From contig NZ_JASNWE010000003.1 in assembly GCF_030283145.1 (NCBI RefSeq), forward strand, positions 1,240,001-1,304,000: 64,000 nt of DNA. Direction: 5' to 3'. The first letter of the stretch is position 1; every line of letters begins with the position of its first letter. Positions 15,746 through 23,414 of the stretch are shown one piece after another. The translations under genes were made by a program, and so were the position numbers. The notes under the pieces were generated by a model, which saw only the letters and a list, made by a program, of their open reading frames with translations, made no database searches and had not been told where the DNA came from. This DNA comes from Actinomadura xylanilytica. GTDB lineage: Bacteria; Actinomycetota; Actinomycetes; Streptosporangiales; Streptosporangiaceae.

Positions 15746-16678
15746 TCATTCCGCGAACGCGATGTAGGTCTCGTTATCGTCCTGCTGGGCGCCGAGGTCG
15801 ACGTCGACACCGGGCAGCGCCGCCCGGACGCGCTCGACCATCGGGTCGCTCAGGAAGTGGTGGTGCAGATCGAGGCGACGCAGATGCGTGAGCGGCTGGC
15901 CTGACACCAGGGCCTCCGCGCCCTGGTCGGTCAGATTGCCCAACGCCAGACTCAACGACTCCAACCGCGCGACGACCGGCGCCCCGGCGACCGCCGCCGC
16001 GACCTCGTCCTGGATCTCGCTGTCCTCCAGCCCCAGATGCCGCAGGGCGGGCAGCCGCTCCCCGGTGAGGAGCGGGGCGAGGTCGGCGACCGTCGCGTCA
16101 CCGCCGTAGTAGGCGGCGCCGAGCCACACGTCCAGATGCTCCAGCGCGGGCAGGTCGCTCGCGGCCAGCCCGCGCACATCGCGCCCGGGCAGGCCGCCGG
16201 ACTCCAGCCGCAGCACCTTGAGCGCCTCGCTGCGGACCGGCAGCAGGTCGGGAGCGCCGCGGGCCTCCAAGCGCTCCAGCCCGGGGAACGCCGTGAACAG
16301 CGGGGTGATGTCGTAGGGCTCGATGTAGGAGATCTCGGAGTCCCTCTGCACGATGTCGCCCCAGAACAGCGCGCGCAGGTTCGGGAAGCGGTCAGCGGCG
16401 GCGACCAGCAGCGGGACCGGGTCGTCGGGGTCCTCGTACGCCGGGTCGAGACTGTAGTCGGGACCCCAGAAGCCGATGACCAGCGTGGTCAGCCGGGCGG
16501 TGTCGACGGTCTCCAGGAAGTGCGCGAAGACCGGGTCGATGGGACCCCCGTCGGTCACCGTGCTCACCCGCCAGGCGACCTCGTCCGCCGGAGGGAGCGG
16601 GTCGTCCGCGGTGATCCCCAGGTGGAACTCCGCCACCGGCAGGCCGGCGAACTCGTCCAGGTGGTCGTTCTTGCGCAT
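15746..16678 (-). CDS. STM4015 family leucine-rich-repeat protein, copy D
   Basis: 310 residues, ATG with AAGGGA five bases upstream. N-terminal box DHLDEFAGLPVAEFHLGI, then VDTARLTTLVIGFWGPDY, GDIVQRDSEISYI and LRR units (LPALEHLDVWLGAAYYGG, LPALRHLGLEDSEIQDEVAA, ARLESLSLALGNLTDQGAEA, THLRRLDLHHHFLSDPMVER). The variable linker ends in the tail ETYIAFAE. It is the most upstream gene of the B-C-D array. A separate upstream element before copy C suggests each can be transcribed on its own. Function unknown. Confidence 0.88.
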   Translation of the reverse strand: MRKNDHLDEFAGLPVAEFHLGITADDPLPPADEVAWRVSTVTDGGPIDPVFAHFLETVDTARLTTLVIGFWGPDYSLDPAYEDPDDPVPLLVAAADRFPNLRALFWGDIVQRDSEISYIEPYDITPLFTAFPGLERLEARGAPDLLPVRSEALKVLRLESGGLPGRDVRGLAASDLPALEHLDVWLGAAYYGGDATVADLAPLLTGERLPALRHLGLEDSEIQDEVAAAVAGAPVVARLESLSLALGNLTDQGAEALVSGQPLTHLRRLDLHHHFLSDPMVERVRAALPGVDVDLGAQQDDNETYIAFAE

Positions 16679-16704
16679 CCGGTCCCTTTCAGATGATCTT
16701 CCGC

Positions 16705-16730
16705 CCTGTCCTACCAGGAGCGGCCGACGA
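16705..16730 (-). promoter_or_regulatory. Shared upstream element, STM4015-D
   Basis: Minus strand reads TCGTCGGCCG then CTCCTGGTAGGACAG, about 30 nt before the ATG of copy D. It lies between that start and the terminator of the metQ gene. Confidence 0.6.
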
Positions 16731-16747
16731 TCCGGGACGGATGCGCG

Positions 16748-16780
16748 AAAAGGGCCCCCGGACGCTCCGTCCGGGGACCC
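16748..16780 (-). terminator. Intrinsic terminator of the metNIQ operon
   Basis: On the minus strand a 13-bp stem with one mismatch (GGGTCCCCGGACG against CGTCCGGGGGCCC), a GAG loop and a TTTT tract, beginning 10 nt after the metQ stop. It isolates the transporter operon from the STM4015-D promoter. Confidence 0.9.
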
Positions 16781-16790
16781 TCGCGCGGCA

Positions 16791-17636
16791 TCACGCGGCG
16801 GGGATCACCGAGCCCTTGAACTTGTCGGCGATGAACTTCTTCACCTCCGGGCCCCGGAGCAGCTCGACCAGCTTCTTCACGCGCGGGTCGGACTCGTTCC
16901 CGGCCTTGACCACGACGCCGTTGGCGTACGGGTTGCCCTCGGGCTTCTCCAGGACCAGGCCGTCGGTGGCCGGCGTCAGCCCGCCCTCCAGCGCGAAGTT
17001 GCCGTTGATCACGGCGGCGTCCACGTCCTGGAGCGAGCGCGGGAGCTGCGCGGCCTCCAGCGGCTTGAACTTCAGGCCCTTGGCGTTGGTGGCGACGTCC
17101 TTCTCGGTGGCCTCGGTCCCGGCGTCCGCCTTGAGGGTGAGCAGCCCGTTGTCGGCCAGGAGCTTCAGCGCGCGGGCGCCGTTGGTGGCGTCGTTCGGGA
17201 TGGCGACGGTCGCGCCCTGCGGCAGCGCGTTCAGGTCCTTGACCTTCTTGGAGAAGACCCCGAGCGGCTCCAGGTGGACGGGCGCGACCCAGCTCAGCTT
17301 GATGCCCTTGGACTTGGTGAAGTCGTCCAGGTACGGCTTGTGCTGGAAGTAGTTGGCGTCGATCTGCCCGTCGTCCAGCGCCAGGTTGGGCTGGACGTAG
17401 TCGGAGAACTCCTTGACCTCCAGCTCGAGCCCGGCCTTGGCGGCGAGGTTCTGCTTCACGTACCCGAGGATCTCGGCGTGCGGGGACGGGGAGGCGCCGA
17501 TCCTGAGCGGCTCGGACGGGTCGGAGCCGGACGAGCCGGAGTCCGACGAGCCGCAGGCGGTCAGGCCGAGCAGCAGGCTGGCGGCGGCGACGGCGATGCT
17601 TGTCTTGCGGAGCACGGGGAGTGCCTTTCTCTTCAT
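16791..17636 (-). CDS. metQ: MetQ/NlpA family substrate-binding lipoprotein
   Basis: 281 residues. Signal peptide with a lipobox LTAC and lipidated Cys at residue 28, followed by a Ser/Gly/Asp-rich tether. The mature part matches the MetQ family: LRIGASPSPHAEILGYVK, DYVQPNLALDDGQIDANYFQ, HKPYLDDFTK and ATVAIPNDATNGARALKLLA. It should bind methionine (often D- or L-Met, sometimes a related compound) outside the membrane and deliver it to the MetI/MetN transporter encoded just upstream. The gap between the metI stop and this ATG is only a few bases, so one transcript is expected. Confidence 0.93.
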   Translation of the reverse strand: MKRKALPVLRKTSIAVAAASLLLGLTACGSSDSGSSGSDPSEPLRIGASPSPHAEILGYVKQNLAAKAGLELEVKEFSDYVQPNLALDDGQIDANYFQHKPYLDDFTKSKGIKLSWVAPVHLEPLGVFSKKVKDLNALPQGATVAIPNDATNGARALKLLADNGLLTLKADAGTEATEKDVATNAKGLKFKPLEAAQLPRSLQDVDAAVINGNFALEGGLTPATDGLVLEKPEGNPYANGVVVKAGNESDPRVKKLVELLRGPEVKKFIADKFKGSVIPAA

Positions 17637-17640
17637 GGGG

Positions 17641-18297
17641 TTACTTGTGGGACAGGCGCCGGACGAGCAGGTCGCCGAGCGTCTGGACGAGCTGCACCAC
17701 GACGACGAGCAGCACGACGGTGGCGACCATGACGCCGGTCTCGAACCGCTGGTAGCCGTAGCGGACGGCCAGGTCGCCGAGCCCGCCGCCGCCGATCGCG
17801 CCGGCCATCGCGGAGTAGCCGACGATCGCCACGACGGTGATCGTCAGCCCGGCGACCAGGCCCGGCGCGGCCTCGCGCAGCAGCACCTTGCGGGAGATCT
17901 GCCAGCGGGACGCGCCCATGGCCCGGGCGGCGTCGATCACGCCGGGATCGACCTCGCGGAGGGCGGTCTCGACCAGCCGCGCGTAGAACGGGACGGCGGC
18001 CACGGTCAGCGGCACGATCGCCGCGGCGGTGCCGATGGTGGTGCCGGTGAGGGCGCGGGTGAACGGCAGGATCGCGACCATCAGGATGATGAACGGGAGC
18101 GACCGGCCGACGTTCACGATCGCGGCGAGCACCCGGTTGAGCGGTGCGACCGGCAGCAGCCCGCCGCGGCCGGTGGCCACCAGCAGCACGCCGAGCACGA
18201 GGCCGCCGAGCGCGGTCAGCGCCGCGGCCCACACCGTCATCTGGAGGGTCTCCAGGGTGGCCTGGCCGAGCATCGGCCTGATCTCGTCCCAGGTCAT
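17641..18297 (-). CDS. metI: MetI-type methionine ABC transporter permease
   Basis: A 218-residue integral membrane protein with five predicted hydrophobic segments. The cytoplasmic EAA-type coupling loop reads VIDAARAMGASRWQISRKVL. LPFIILMVAILPFTRALTGT and YSAMAGAIGGGGLGDLAVRY are characteristic of MetI. It forms the dimeric channel that works with MetN and MetQ. Its ATG overlaps the metN stop by four bases. The substrate is inferred from the three-gene set. Confidence 0.93.
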   Translation of the reverse strand: MTWDEIRPMLGQATLETLQMTVWAAALTALGGLVLGVLLVATGRGGLLPVAPLNRVLAAIVNVGRSLPFIILMVAILPFTRALTGTTIGTAAAIVPLTVAAVPFYARLVETALREVDPGVIDAARAMGASRWQISRKVLLREAAPGLVAGLTITVVAIVGYSAMAGAIGGGGLGDLAVRYGYQRFETGVMVATVVLLVVVVQLVQTLGDLLVRRLSHK

Positions 18298-19310
18298 GGC
18301 CGCACCCCCTCACCCGGGCGGGCGCCCGCGCCGTGCACCTCGACGGTCAGCCCGGAGTCGCGCAGGTGCGCGAGCTGGGCCGCGTTGACCTCCGGGTCGC
18401 CGGGCAGCTCGATGCGCAGCCGGCCGATCCGGCCGTCGCCGACCTGCTCGACGGCGCCGCCGAGGATGTTGACGTCGATGGAGTAGGTGCGGGCCAGGGC
18501 GGACACGAACGGCCGGTCGGCGCTGTCGCCCTCGAAGGTGACGTCGACCACGGTGGCGCCCTCGCGGACGTCCGGCGCGGGCAGCGGGAACAGCCCGCCG
18601 GCCAGCTCCGATCCGGGACGCAGCAGCAGGTCGCGGACCGGGCCGGACTCCACCACCCGCCCCGCGCGCATGATCGCGGCCGAGTCGCAGATCCGCTTGA
18701 CCACCTCCATCTCGTGCGTGATCAGCAGCACGGTGAGGCCGAGCCGGCGGGACAGGTCGCGCAGCAGCTCCAGGATCGAGGCGGTGGTCTCGGGGTCGAG
18801 CGCCGAGGTGGCCTCGTCCGACAGCAGCACCTCGGGGCGTCCGGCGAGCGCGCGGGCGATGCCGACGCGCTGCTTCTGCCCGCCGGAGATCTGCGCCGGG
18901 TAGGCCCCGGCGTGCTCGGTGAGCCCGACCAGCTCGAGCAGCTCGGCGACGCGGGCGGCGCGTTCGGCCCGCGGCATCCGCATGACCTCCAGCGGGAAGG
19001 CGACGTTGCCCGCGACCGTGCGGCCGGAGAGCAGCCCGAAGTGCTGGTGGATCATGCCGATGCCGCGGCGGGCGGCGCGCAGCTCGGCGCCGGACAGCGC
19101 GAGCAGGTCCCGGCCGCCGACCACCACCCGGCCGGAGTCGGGCCGTTCAAGGAGGTTGACGCAGCGCAGCAGGGTGCTCTTGCCCGCCCCGCTGCGGCCG
19201 AGGACGCCGAAGATCTCGCCCTCGCGGACGGCCAGGTCGACGCCGTCGACGGCGGTCACCGCGCGATGGCGGGCGCGGTAGACCTTTCTGAGTTTTTCGA
19301 TCTGAATCAC
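18294..19310 (-). CDS. metN: MetN-type methionine ABC transporter ATP-binding protein
   Basis: 338 residues from a GTG at 19310. Walker A GRSGAGKST at about 38-46, signature ISGGQKQRVGIARALAG, Walker B EVLLSDEATSALD and the H-loop LLITHEME are all intact. The C-terminal about 75 residues form a NIL (ferredoxin-like) domain that in the family binds methionine and inhibits transport. The first codons are unusually rich in A (GAAAAACTCAGAAAG), and no ribosome-binding site precedes the GTG. With the leader of about 380 nt this suggests translational or attenuation control. Confidence 0.92.
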   Translation of the reverse strand: MIQIEKLRKVYRARHRAVTAVDGVDLAVREGEIFGVLGRSGAGKSTLLRCVNLLERPDSGRVVVGGRDLLALSGAELRAARRGIGMIHQHFGLLSGRTVAGNVAFPLEVMRMPRAERAARVAELLELVGLTEHAGAYPAQISGGQKQRVGIARALAGRPEVLLSDEATSALDPETTASILELLRDLSRRLGLTVLLITHEMEVVKRICDSAAIMRAGRVVESGPVRDLLLRPGSELAGGLFPLPAPDVREGATVVDVTFEGDSADRPFVSALARTYSIDVNILGGAVEQVGDGRIGRLRIELPGDPEVNAAQLAHLRDSGLTVEVHGAGARPGEGVRP

Positions 19311-19450
19311 AGGAAATCATCCGTGCGGGCGAGCGCCGCCCAGGGGCGGCGGGGCGATTGGATCAGGGCGAGCCGGGACGGCGGGCGGACCCGGACGCGT
19401 CAGGCGGTCCCGCGTGCGGTCGGCGGACCCGCACGCCGGCGGGCCCGAAC

Positions 19451-19478
19451 GCGGTCAGCGGTCAGCGGTCAGCGGTCA
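19451..19478. repeat. Four tandem 7-bp repeats
   Basis: GCGGTCA repeated four times, overlapping the stop codon of the small frame in the metN leader. On the transcript strand it reads TGACCGC. Confidence 0.85.
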
Positions 19479-19532
19479 GGAGCGTCCCGGCGGAAACGGG
19501 GCGTGGCTCAGCAGATGGCGTTCGATGTTCAT
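19476..19532 (-). CDS. Possible 18-residue leader peptide before metN
   Basis: ATG to TGA giving MNIERHLLSHAPFPPGRS. It lies inside the metN leader, about 165 nt before metN, and its stop is the first of four TGACCGC repeats. There is no clear ribosome site and no methionine or cysteine run, so coding status is uncertain. A regulatory upstream frame is one option, chance another. Confidence 0.25.
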   Translation of the reverse strand: MNIERHLLSHAPFPPGRS

Positions 19533-19712
19533 GAGCGCGACTCGGGGGTCTCGGAGTTGCTCGCTTCGGGGCGCGAGGCTCGATCAGGGGCCCTCAGCGG
19601 TCACACATTCGACGGCGGCACGCACCGGGCATGGCTCGCGACGTCCGCATGGTCTGCGGGCGGGGCGGCGGGCACGGACGTACGGCGGTCATGTCCGTCA
19701 GTAAACCCGCAA

Positions 19713-19724
19713 GTCATAAATGAC
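19713..19724. promoter_or_regulatory. AT-rich palindrome upstream of the metNIQ leader
   Basis: GTCATAAATGAC is a 5-bp inverted repeat with an AA centre in the only AT-rich island of the region. It overlaps a possible TTGCGT / TTTACT promoter pair with a 17-nt spacer on the minus strand. A repressor operator for the methionine transporter is a reasonable guess. Confidence 0.4.
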
Positions 19725-19766
19725 GCAAATCGCAGCTCAGCGGCATCCCGCGAAGCCTCCCGCGGC

Positions 19767-20648
19767 TCAGCCGGCTCCGGTGTAGTCGACCCAGGTGGAG
19801 CCGGAGCCGCTCTGCACCGAGATCATCGCGGGCGCGTCCTGGTCCACGAGCGCCCCGTTGACGTGCGACCCGCCGGCGCTGGAGCGGGCGAGCACCCGGT
19901 AGTACGACCCGCGCGGCACACCGATCCGCACCTCGCCGGAGCCGCTGGTCGCGGTCACCCGGCGCGGCGGCGCGGCGAAGCCGAGGTCCATCCGGCCGGA
20001 GTGGATCCGCCCCGTCAGCTCCGGCGTCGCGAGCCGCGTCCCCTTGACCTCGCCGGAGCCCGCCGAGAAGTGGACCGGGCCGCTCAGCCCGGTGAGGTTC
20101 GCCGCGCCCGAGCCCGTCCGCAGATCGAGGTCGCCGGACAGGCCGCCGACCCCGACCTCGCCGGAACCGGAGCTGATCCGGAGTCGGACGCCGGCCGGCA
20201 CCCGCAGGTCGAGGTCGCCCTCGCAGTCCAGGCTGGAGAACAACTGCGAGCGCCCCTCGCAGGAGAAGTCCACCGTCATGACCTCCCCGGCCACCGCGAC
20301 CTGGACGTGCGGCCTGTCCAGCGACCAGCGCAGTTGCCTGCGCACGGTCACCTGGCCGTCCCGGCCCGGCCCGAGCGCCAGCGTCGCGGCCCCGGAGTTG
20401 ACCCGGATCTCGCTGATCGGCTGCCGGTAGACCTTCGAGCCCTCACTGCTCTGCCGGATCGCGCGTCCCCACATCTGGAGGCAGGACGGGGCGACGACCA
20501 CGAACGCGGTGACGGCGGCGAGCGCGATCCAGACCCCCCTGCGCCTGGGCCGGTCCGGCGGCGGCGCGGCGCTCCCCCCGGACTCGTCCGGGGGGAGCCC
20601 GGGGGTGCCGGCGGCGGGCGGCGCGGCGTCCCGCGTGGGAGCGGTCAT
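19767..20648 (-). CDS. DUF4097-type membrane-anchored beta-helical protein
   Basis: 293 residues. An N-terminal Pro/Ala/Gly-rich cytoplasmic segment is followed by one transmembrane helix (RGVWIALAAVTAFVVVAPSC, about 37-56). A repetitive extracytoplasmic part follows with repeated SGSGEV-type turns (SSGSGEVGVGGLSGDLDLRT, GSGAANLTGLSG, SAGSGEVKGTRL, TSGSGEVRIGV). Such repeats are the mark of DUF4097 putative adhesin/beta-helix proteins often coupled to LiaFSR-like stress systems. The ATG overlaps the stop of the response regulator upstream, so it is the last gene of a kinase-regulator-effector operon. Probable role: envelope stress sensing or output (inference). Confidence 0.8.
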   Translation of the reverse strand: MTAPTRDAAPPAAGTPGLPPDESGGSAAPPPDRPRRRGVWIALAAVTAFVVVAPSCLQMWGRAIRQSSEGSKVYRQPISEIRVNSGAATLALGPGRDGQVTVRRQLRWSLDRPHVQVAVAGEVMTVDFSCEGRSQLFSSLDCEGDLDLRVPAGVRLRISSGSGEVGVGGLSGDLDLRTGSGAANLTGLSGPVHFSAGSGEVKGTRLATPELTGRIHSGRMDLGFAAPPRRVTATSGSGEVRIGVPRGSYYRVLARSSAGGSHVNGALVDQDAPAMISVQSGSGSTWVDYTGAG

Positions 20649-21292
20649 GTGTCGCCGCCGAGGAAGTGGAGCACTGCGAGGACCCTCCGGTGGTCGCCCT
20701 CCGCGTGCGGGAGGTCGAGCTTGGCGAAGATGCTGTTGATGTGCTTGGCGACCGCGCTCTCGCTCACCACGAGCGCGGCGGCGATGCCCGCGTTCGAGCG
20801 GCCCTCGGCCATCAGCCCGAGCACCTCCCGCTCGCGCGGGGTGAGCCGGTCGAGCGGCCCGCGGTTGCGGCGCAGCAGGAGCTGCGAGACGACCTCGGGG
20901 TCCAGCGCGGTGCCGCCGGCGGCGACGCGGCGCAGCGCGTCCAGGAACGCCGCGACGTCGGCGACCCGGTCCTTGAGCAGGTATCCGACGCCGCTGGTGT
21001 TGGTCGACAGCAGGTCGGCGGCGTACCGCTCCTCCACATACTGCGACAGCAGCAGCACCGCGACCTCCGGCGACTCGCGGCGCATCACCAGCGCCGCGCG
21101 CACGCCCTCGTCGGTGAAGCCGGGGGGCATCCGCACGTCCACGATCGCCGCGTCCGGACGGTGCTCGCGGACCGCGGCGAGCAGCGCGTCGGCGTCGCCG
21201 ACCGCGGCGGCCACCTCGAACCCCGAGGTCTCCAGCAGCTTGATCAGTCCGGCTCGCAGCAGGACCGAGTCCTCGGCGATCACAATGCGCAC
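20645..21292 (-). CDS. NarL-family response regulator
   Basis: 215 residues. The receiver domain begins MRIVIAEDSVLLRAGL with acidic pocket E7/D8, the phospho-acceptor in AAIVDVRMPPG (about D52) and the Lys in GYLLKDRVAD. The C-terminal LuxR-type HTH reads LTPREREVLGLMAEGRSNAG then VVSESAVAKHINSIFAKLDL. It is activated by the kinase encoded immediately upstream (13-bp overlap). Likely target: its own operon including the DUF4097 gene. Confidence 0.92.
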   Translation of the reverse strand: MRIVIAEDSVLLRAGLIKLLETSGFEVAAAVGDADALLAAVREHRPDAAIVDVRMPPGFTDEGVRAALVMRRESPEVAVLLLSQYVEERYAADLLSTNTSGVGYLLKDRVADVAAFLDALRRVAAGGTALDPEVVSQLLLRRNRGPLDRLTPREREVLGLMAEGRSNAGIAAALVVSESAVAKHINSIFAKLDLPHAEGDHRRVLAVLHFLGGDT

Positions 21293-22545
21293 GGCAACTC
21301 CACGGTGACGGTCGTCGGGCCCCCTGCGGGGCTGGCGATCCGGAAGGTACCGTCCACGGACCGGACCCGCCGCGCCAGCCCCAGCAGCCCCGTCCCGCCG
21401 GCCGGGTCGGCGCCGCCCACCCCGTCGTCGACGACCTTCAGCCCGAGCACGTCACCGGTCCGGGCCACCTCGACGTCGACCGCGGTCGCCCGCGCGTGCT
21501 TGACGATGTTGGTGAGCGTCTCCGAGACCACGAAGTAGGCGACGGCCTCGACGGTGGACGAGGCCCGCGGCTCCACCCGGACGCTCAGCCGGACCGGCAC
21601 CGGCACCCGGGCGGCGACGCCCGACAGCGCGGCGTCCAGGCCGCGGTCCTCCAGCACGGCCGGGTGCAGGCCGCGGACCAGGTTGCGCAGCTCGGTGAGC
21701 GCCTCCTTCGCCTCCTCGTGCGCCTCGACGATCACCCGCATCGCCTCGTCCGGGACACCGGTGAGGGTCTCGCGGGCGAGCCCGAGGTTCATCGCCATGG
21801 AGACGAGCCGCTGCTGGGCGCCGTCGTGCAGGTCCCGCTCGATCCGGCGGCGCTCCAGGTCGGCGGCGTCCACCACGCTGGCGCGCTTCTCGGCGAGGTC
21901 CTCGACCCTGCGCTCCAGCTCCTCGGCCCGGTCGGGCCCGAGCAGCGCGAGCGCGGCGCGGGCGTCCAGGTTGCGGGTGGCCGCCGCGACCCAGGGCGCG
22001 GCGAGCAGCAGCAGCACGCCGAGCGCGGTGAGCAGGCCGATCCGGATCGCGTGCGTGCTCAGGCTGAACACGCTGGTGTCGGGGAGGGCCCACGCGTAGG
22101 TGCCGATCCCGGCCAGCAGAACGCCCGCCGCCCACGTCGCGCAGGTGAGCAGCCCGCCGAAGGCGAGCATCGGGCCGATGAGGAGGTGGTAGCGCAGCAC
22201 CCGCCACAGCCCGGGCACGCGCAGATCGCGCGGCGTGTTCCACCAGCGCCTGCCCTCCAGGCCCGGGAGCGGAGGGACGTCGAGCCCCAGCATCGCCCAG
22301 AACCGCTCGCGCTGCGCCGACGTCAGCGGGACCATCACCAGCAGCGCGAGGACGATCGTGCAGCCGGTCAGGAACAGGATCGGCGTCACGTTCACCGGCG
22401 TCCAGAGCGTCCACGGCAGGCCGAGGATCGTCCATCCGGCGAACTGGAGCGGCACCCCTGAGACGGCGAACACGGTGTCCCGCCACGCCGCCCGTGACCA
22501 CGGAGCGTGCGCGAAGGCGTGCCGCACCGGAGAGATGGATGCCAT
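21280..22545 (-). CDS. Sensor histidine kinase (HisKA_3 type)
   Basis: 421 residues from the ATG at 22545. A TACGGT hexamer ends six bases before it, suggesting a leaderless mRNA. An ATG at 22581 would add 12 residues. The N-terminal half has several hydrophobic segments (LLVMVPLTS and LAFGGLLTCATWAAGVLLAG regions). The dimerisation box is RRRIERDLHDGAQQRLVSMA with the phosphorylated His, and the ATPase domain ends LKVVDDGVGG and GTGLLGLARRV. DLHDGAQQRL is the form typical of actinobacterial LiaS/DesK-like kinases. It overlaps the cognate regulator and heads the three-gene operon. Confidence 0.9.
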   Translation of the reverse strand: MASISPVRHAFAHAPWSRAAWRDTVFAVSGVPLQFAGWTILGLPWTLWTPVNVTPILFLTGCTIVLALLVMVPLTSAQRERFWAMLGLDVPPLPGLEGRRWWNTPRDLRVPGLWRVLRYHLLIGPMLAFGGLLTCATWAAGVLLAGIGTYAWALPDTSVFSLSTHAIRIGLLTALGVLLLLAAPWVAAATRNLDARAALALLGPDRAEELERRVEDLAEKRASVVDAADLERRRIERDLHDGAQQRLVSMAMNLGLARETLTGVPDEAMRVIVEAHEEAKEALTELRNLVRGLHPAVLEDRGLDAALSGVAARVPVPVRLSVRVEPRASSTVEAVAYFVVSETLTNIVKHARATAVDVEVARTGDVLGLKVVDDGVGGADPAGGTGLLGLARRVRSVDGTFRIASPAGGPTTVTVELPCAL

Positions 22546-22732
22546 GAATGAACCGTATTGCCACAGATGACGGGGCGCCATGAACCCTGGTGCCGCTTCG
22601 GGGGTGAACCTAGTGCCACCTCGGGTCGGATATCCGGGCTACTGACTGTGACGCCGCTTCCCGGGAGGCTGGAGACCAGCGCCCCGAGAAGGGTGCGGAT
22701 CACCTTCACCGCAGATCGAGGAGCACGCCCCC

Positions 22733-23296
22733 ATGGTCGCCATCGTCCCGCCGAGCCGGCCCGGCGCGATCCGCTTCATCCGCCCCGCCTGTGACGTCCG
22801 CGGCGTCCGCGCCCGGGGCGCCGCCGGAGCCCCGGGGGCGGTTCGGCCCGCCGGTCGCCTTCGCCCCGACGGCCGCGTTCGGCTCACCGAGCGGGCGCTC
22901 ACCGGGGCGCGCGGGCGCTGGGCCGGCTGGGGGCTCGTGGCCGCGGGGGCGGCGCTCGTGCCCTGGGTCTGGACGCTGGCGAACCGGCTCCCCTCGACCA
23001 CCCAGGTGTCCCACTGGGGGACGGCGTGGGTGGGGCTGGACCTGATGCTGGCGGCGGGCCTGATGAGCACCGGCGCGCTGGTCACCCGGCGGGACGCCCG
23101 GCACGGCCTCACCGCGGCGGCCACTGCGGCGCTGCTGCTGATGGACGCGTGGTTCGACGTGATGACCGCCGCGTCCGGGGCCGAGCGGGCGGTGGCGGTG
23201 TCCCTGGCGGTGGGGGCCGAGCTCCCTTTGGCCGCCTTTTGCACCGTTCTCGCCGTGCGTGCCGTTTCGGGGGGAGCTTCGGCGGCAACGCGATGA
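22733..23296 (+). CDS. Predicted four-helix membrane protein
   Basis: 187 residues. After about 55 polar, arginine-rich residues come four hydrophobic segments: WGLVAAGAALVPWVWTLA, WVGLDLMLAAGLMSTGALV, LTAAATAALLLMDAWFDVMT and VAVSLAVGAELPLAAFCTVL. SHWGTAWVGLDLMLAAG and AWFDVMTA recur in conserved uncharacterised actinobacterial membrane proteins. No catalytic motif is visible. The start is uncertain: the N-terminal arginine-rich part may be untranslated and a downstream GTG may be used. Divergent from the histidine kinase. Confidence 0.6.
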   Translation: MVAIVPPSRPGAIRFIRPACDVRGVRARGAAGAPGAVRPAGRLRPDGRVRLTERALTGARGRWAGWGLVAAGAALVPWVWTLANRLPSTTQVSHWGTAWVGLDLMLAAGLMSTGALVTRRDARHGLTAAATAALLLMDAWFDVMTAASGAERAVAVSLAVGAELPLAAFCTVLAVRAVSGGASAATR

Positions 23297-23414
23297 CATG
23301 AGTACGGCAGATGGGTGAAACCAGACGAGCCGGACCTCTAGAGTGAGTCCGACGTAGGGGTCCTCTTGCGGGAGGGCCCTTTGCCCTGTCTGCACGATCA
23401 CGAGGTCCCGCGAG

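Larger units (their letters stand above)
19311..19690 (-). promoter_or_regulatory. Long leader of the metNIQ operon
   Basis: About 380 nt between the probable promoter and metN carry no ordinary gene. The leader holds an 18-codon reading frame (19476-19532), four TGACCGC repeats and, just before metN, a GCCGCC/GGCGGC hairpin. I looked for SAM-I, SAM-II and SAM-IV cores and did not recognise any. A regulatory leader is inferred from length and from the family being methionine-controlled. Confidence 0.35.

Noticed and set aside
16741..16790. Regulatory hairpin for STM4015-D
   Set aside because: The hairpin with a T tract points toward the metQ side and starts right after its stop. It is the metNIQ terminator and not a promoter element.
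19311..19730. SAM or T-box riboswitch before metN
   Set aside because: No recognisable conserved core (no kink-turn/SAM-I, SAM-II or SAM-IV signature, no T-box). Reported only as a leader of unknown type.
18333..21308. 991-codon plus-strand frame
   Set aside because: Antisense to metN, the DUF4097 gene and the response regulator. No domain, low complexity.
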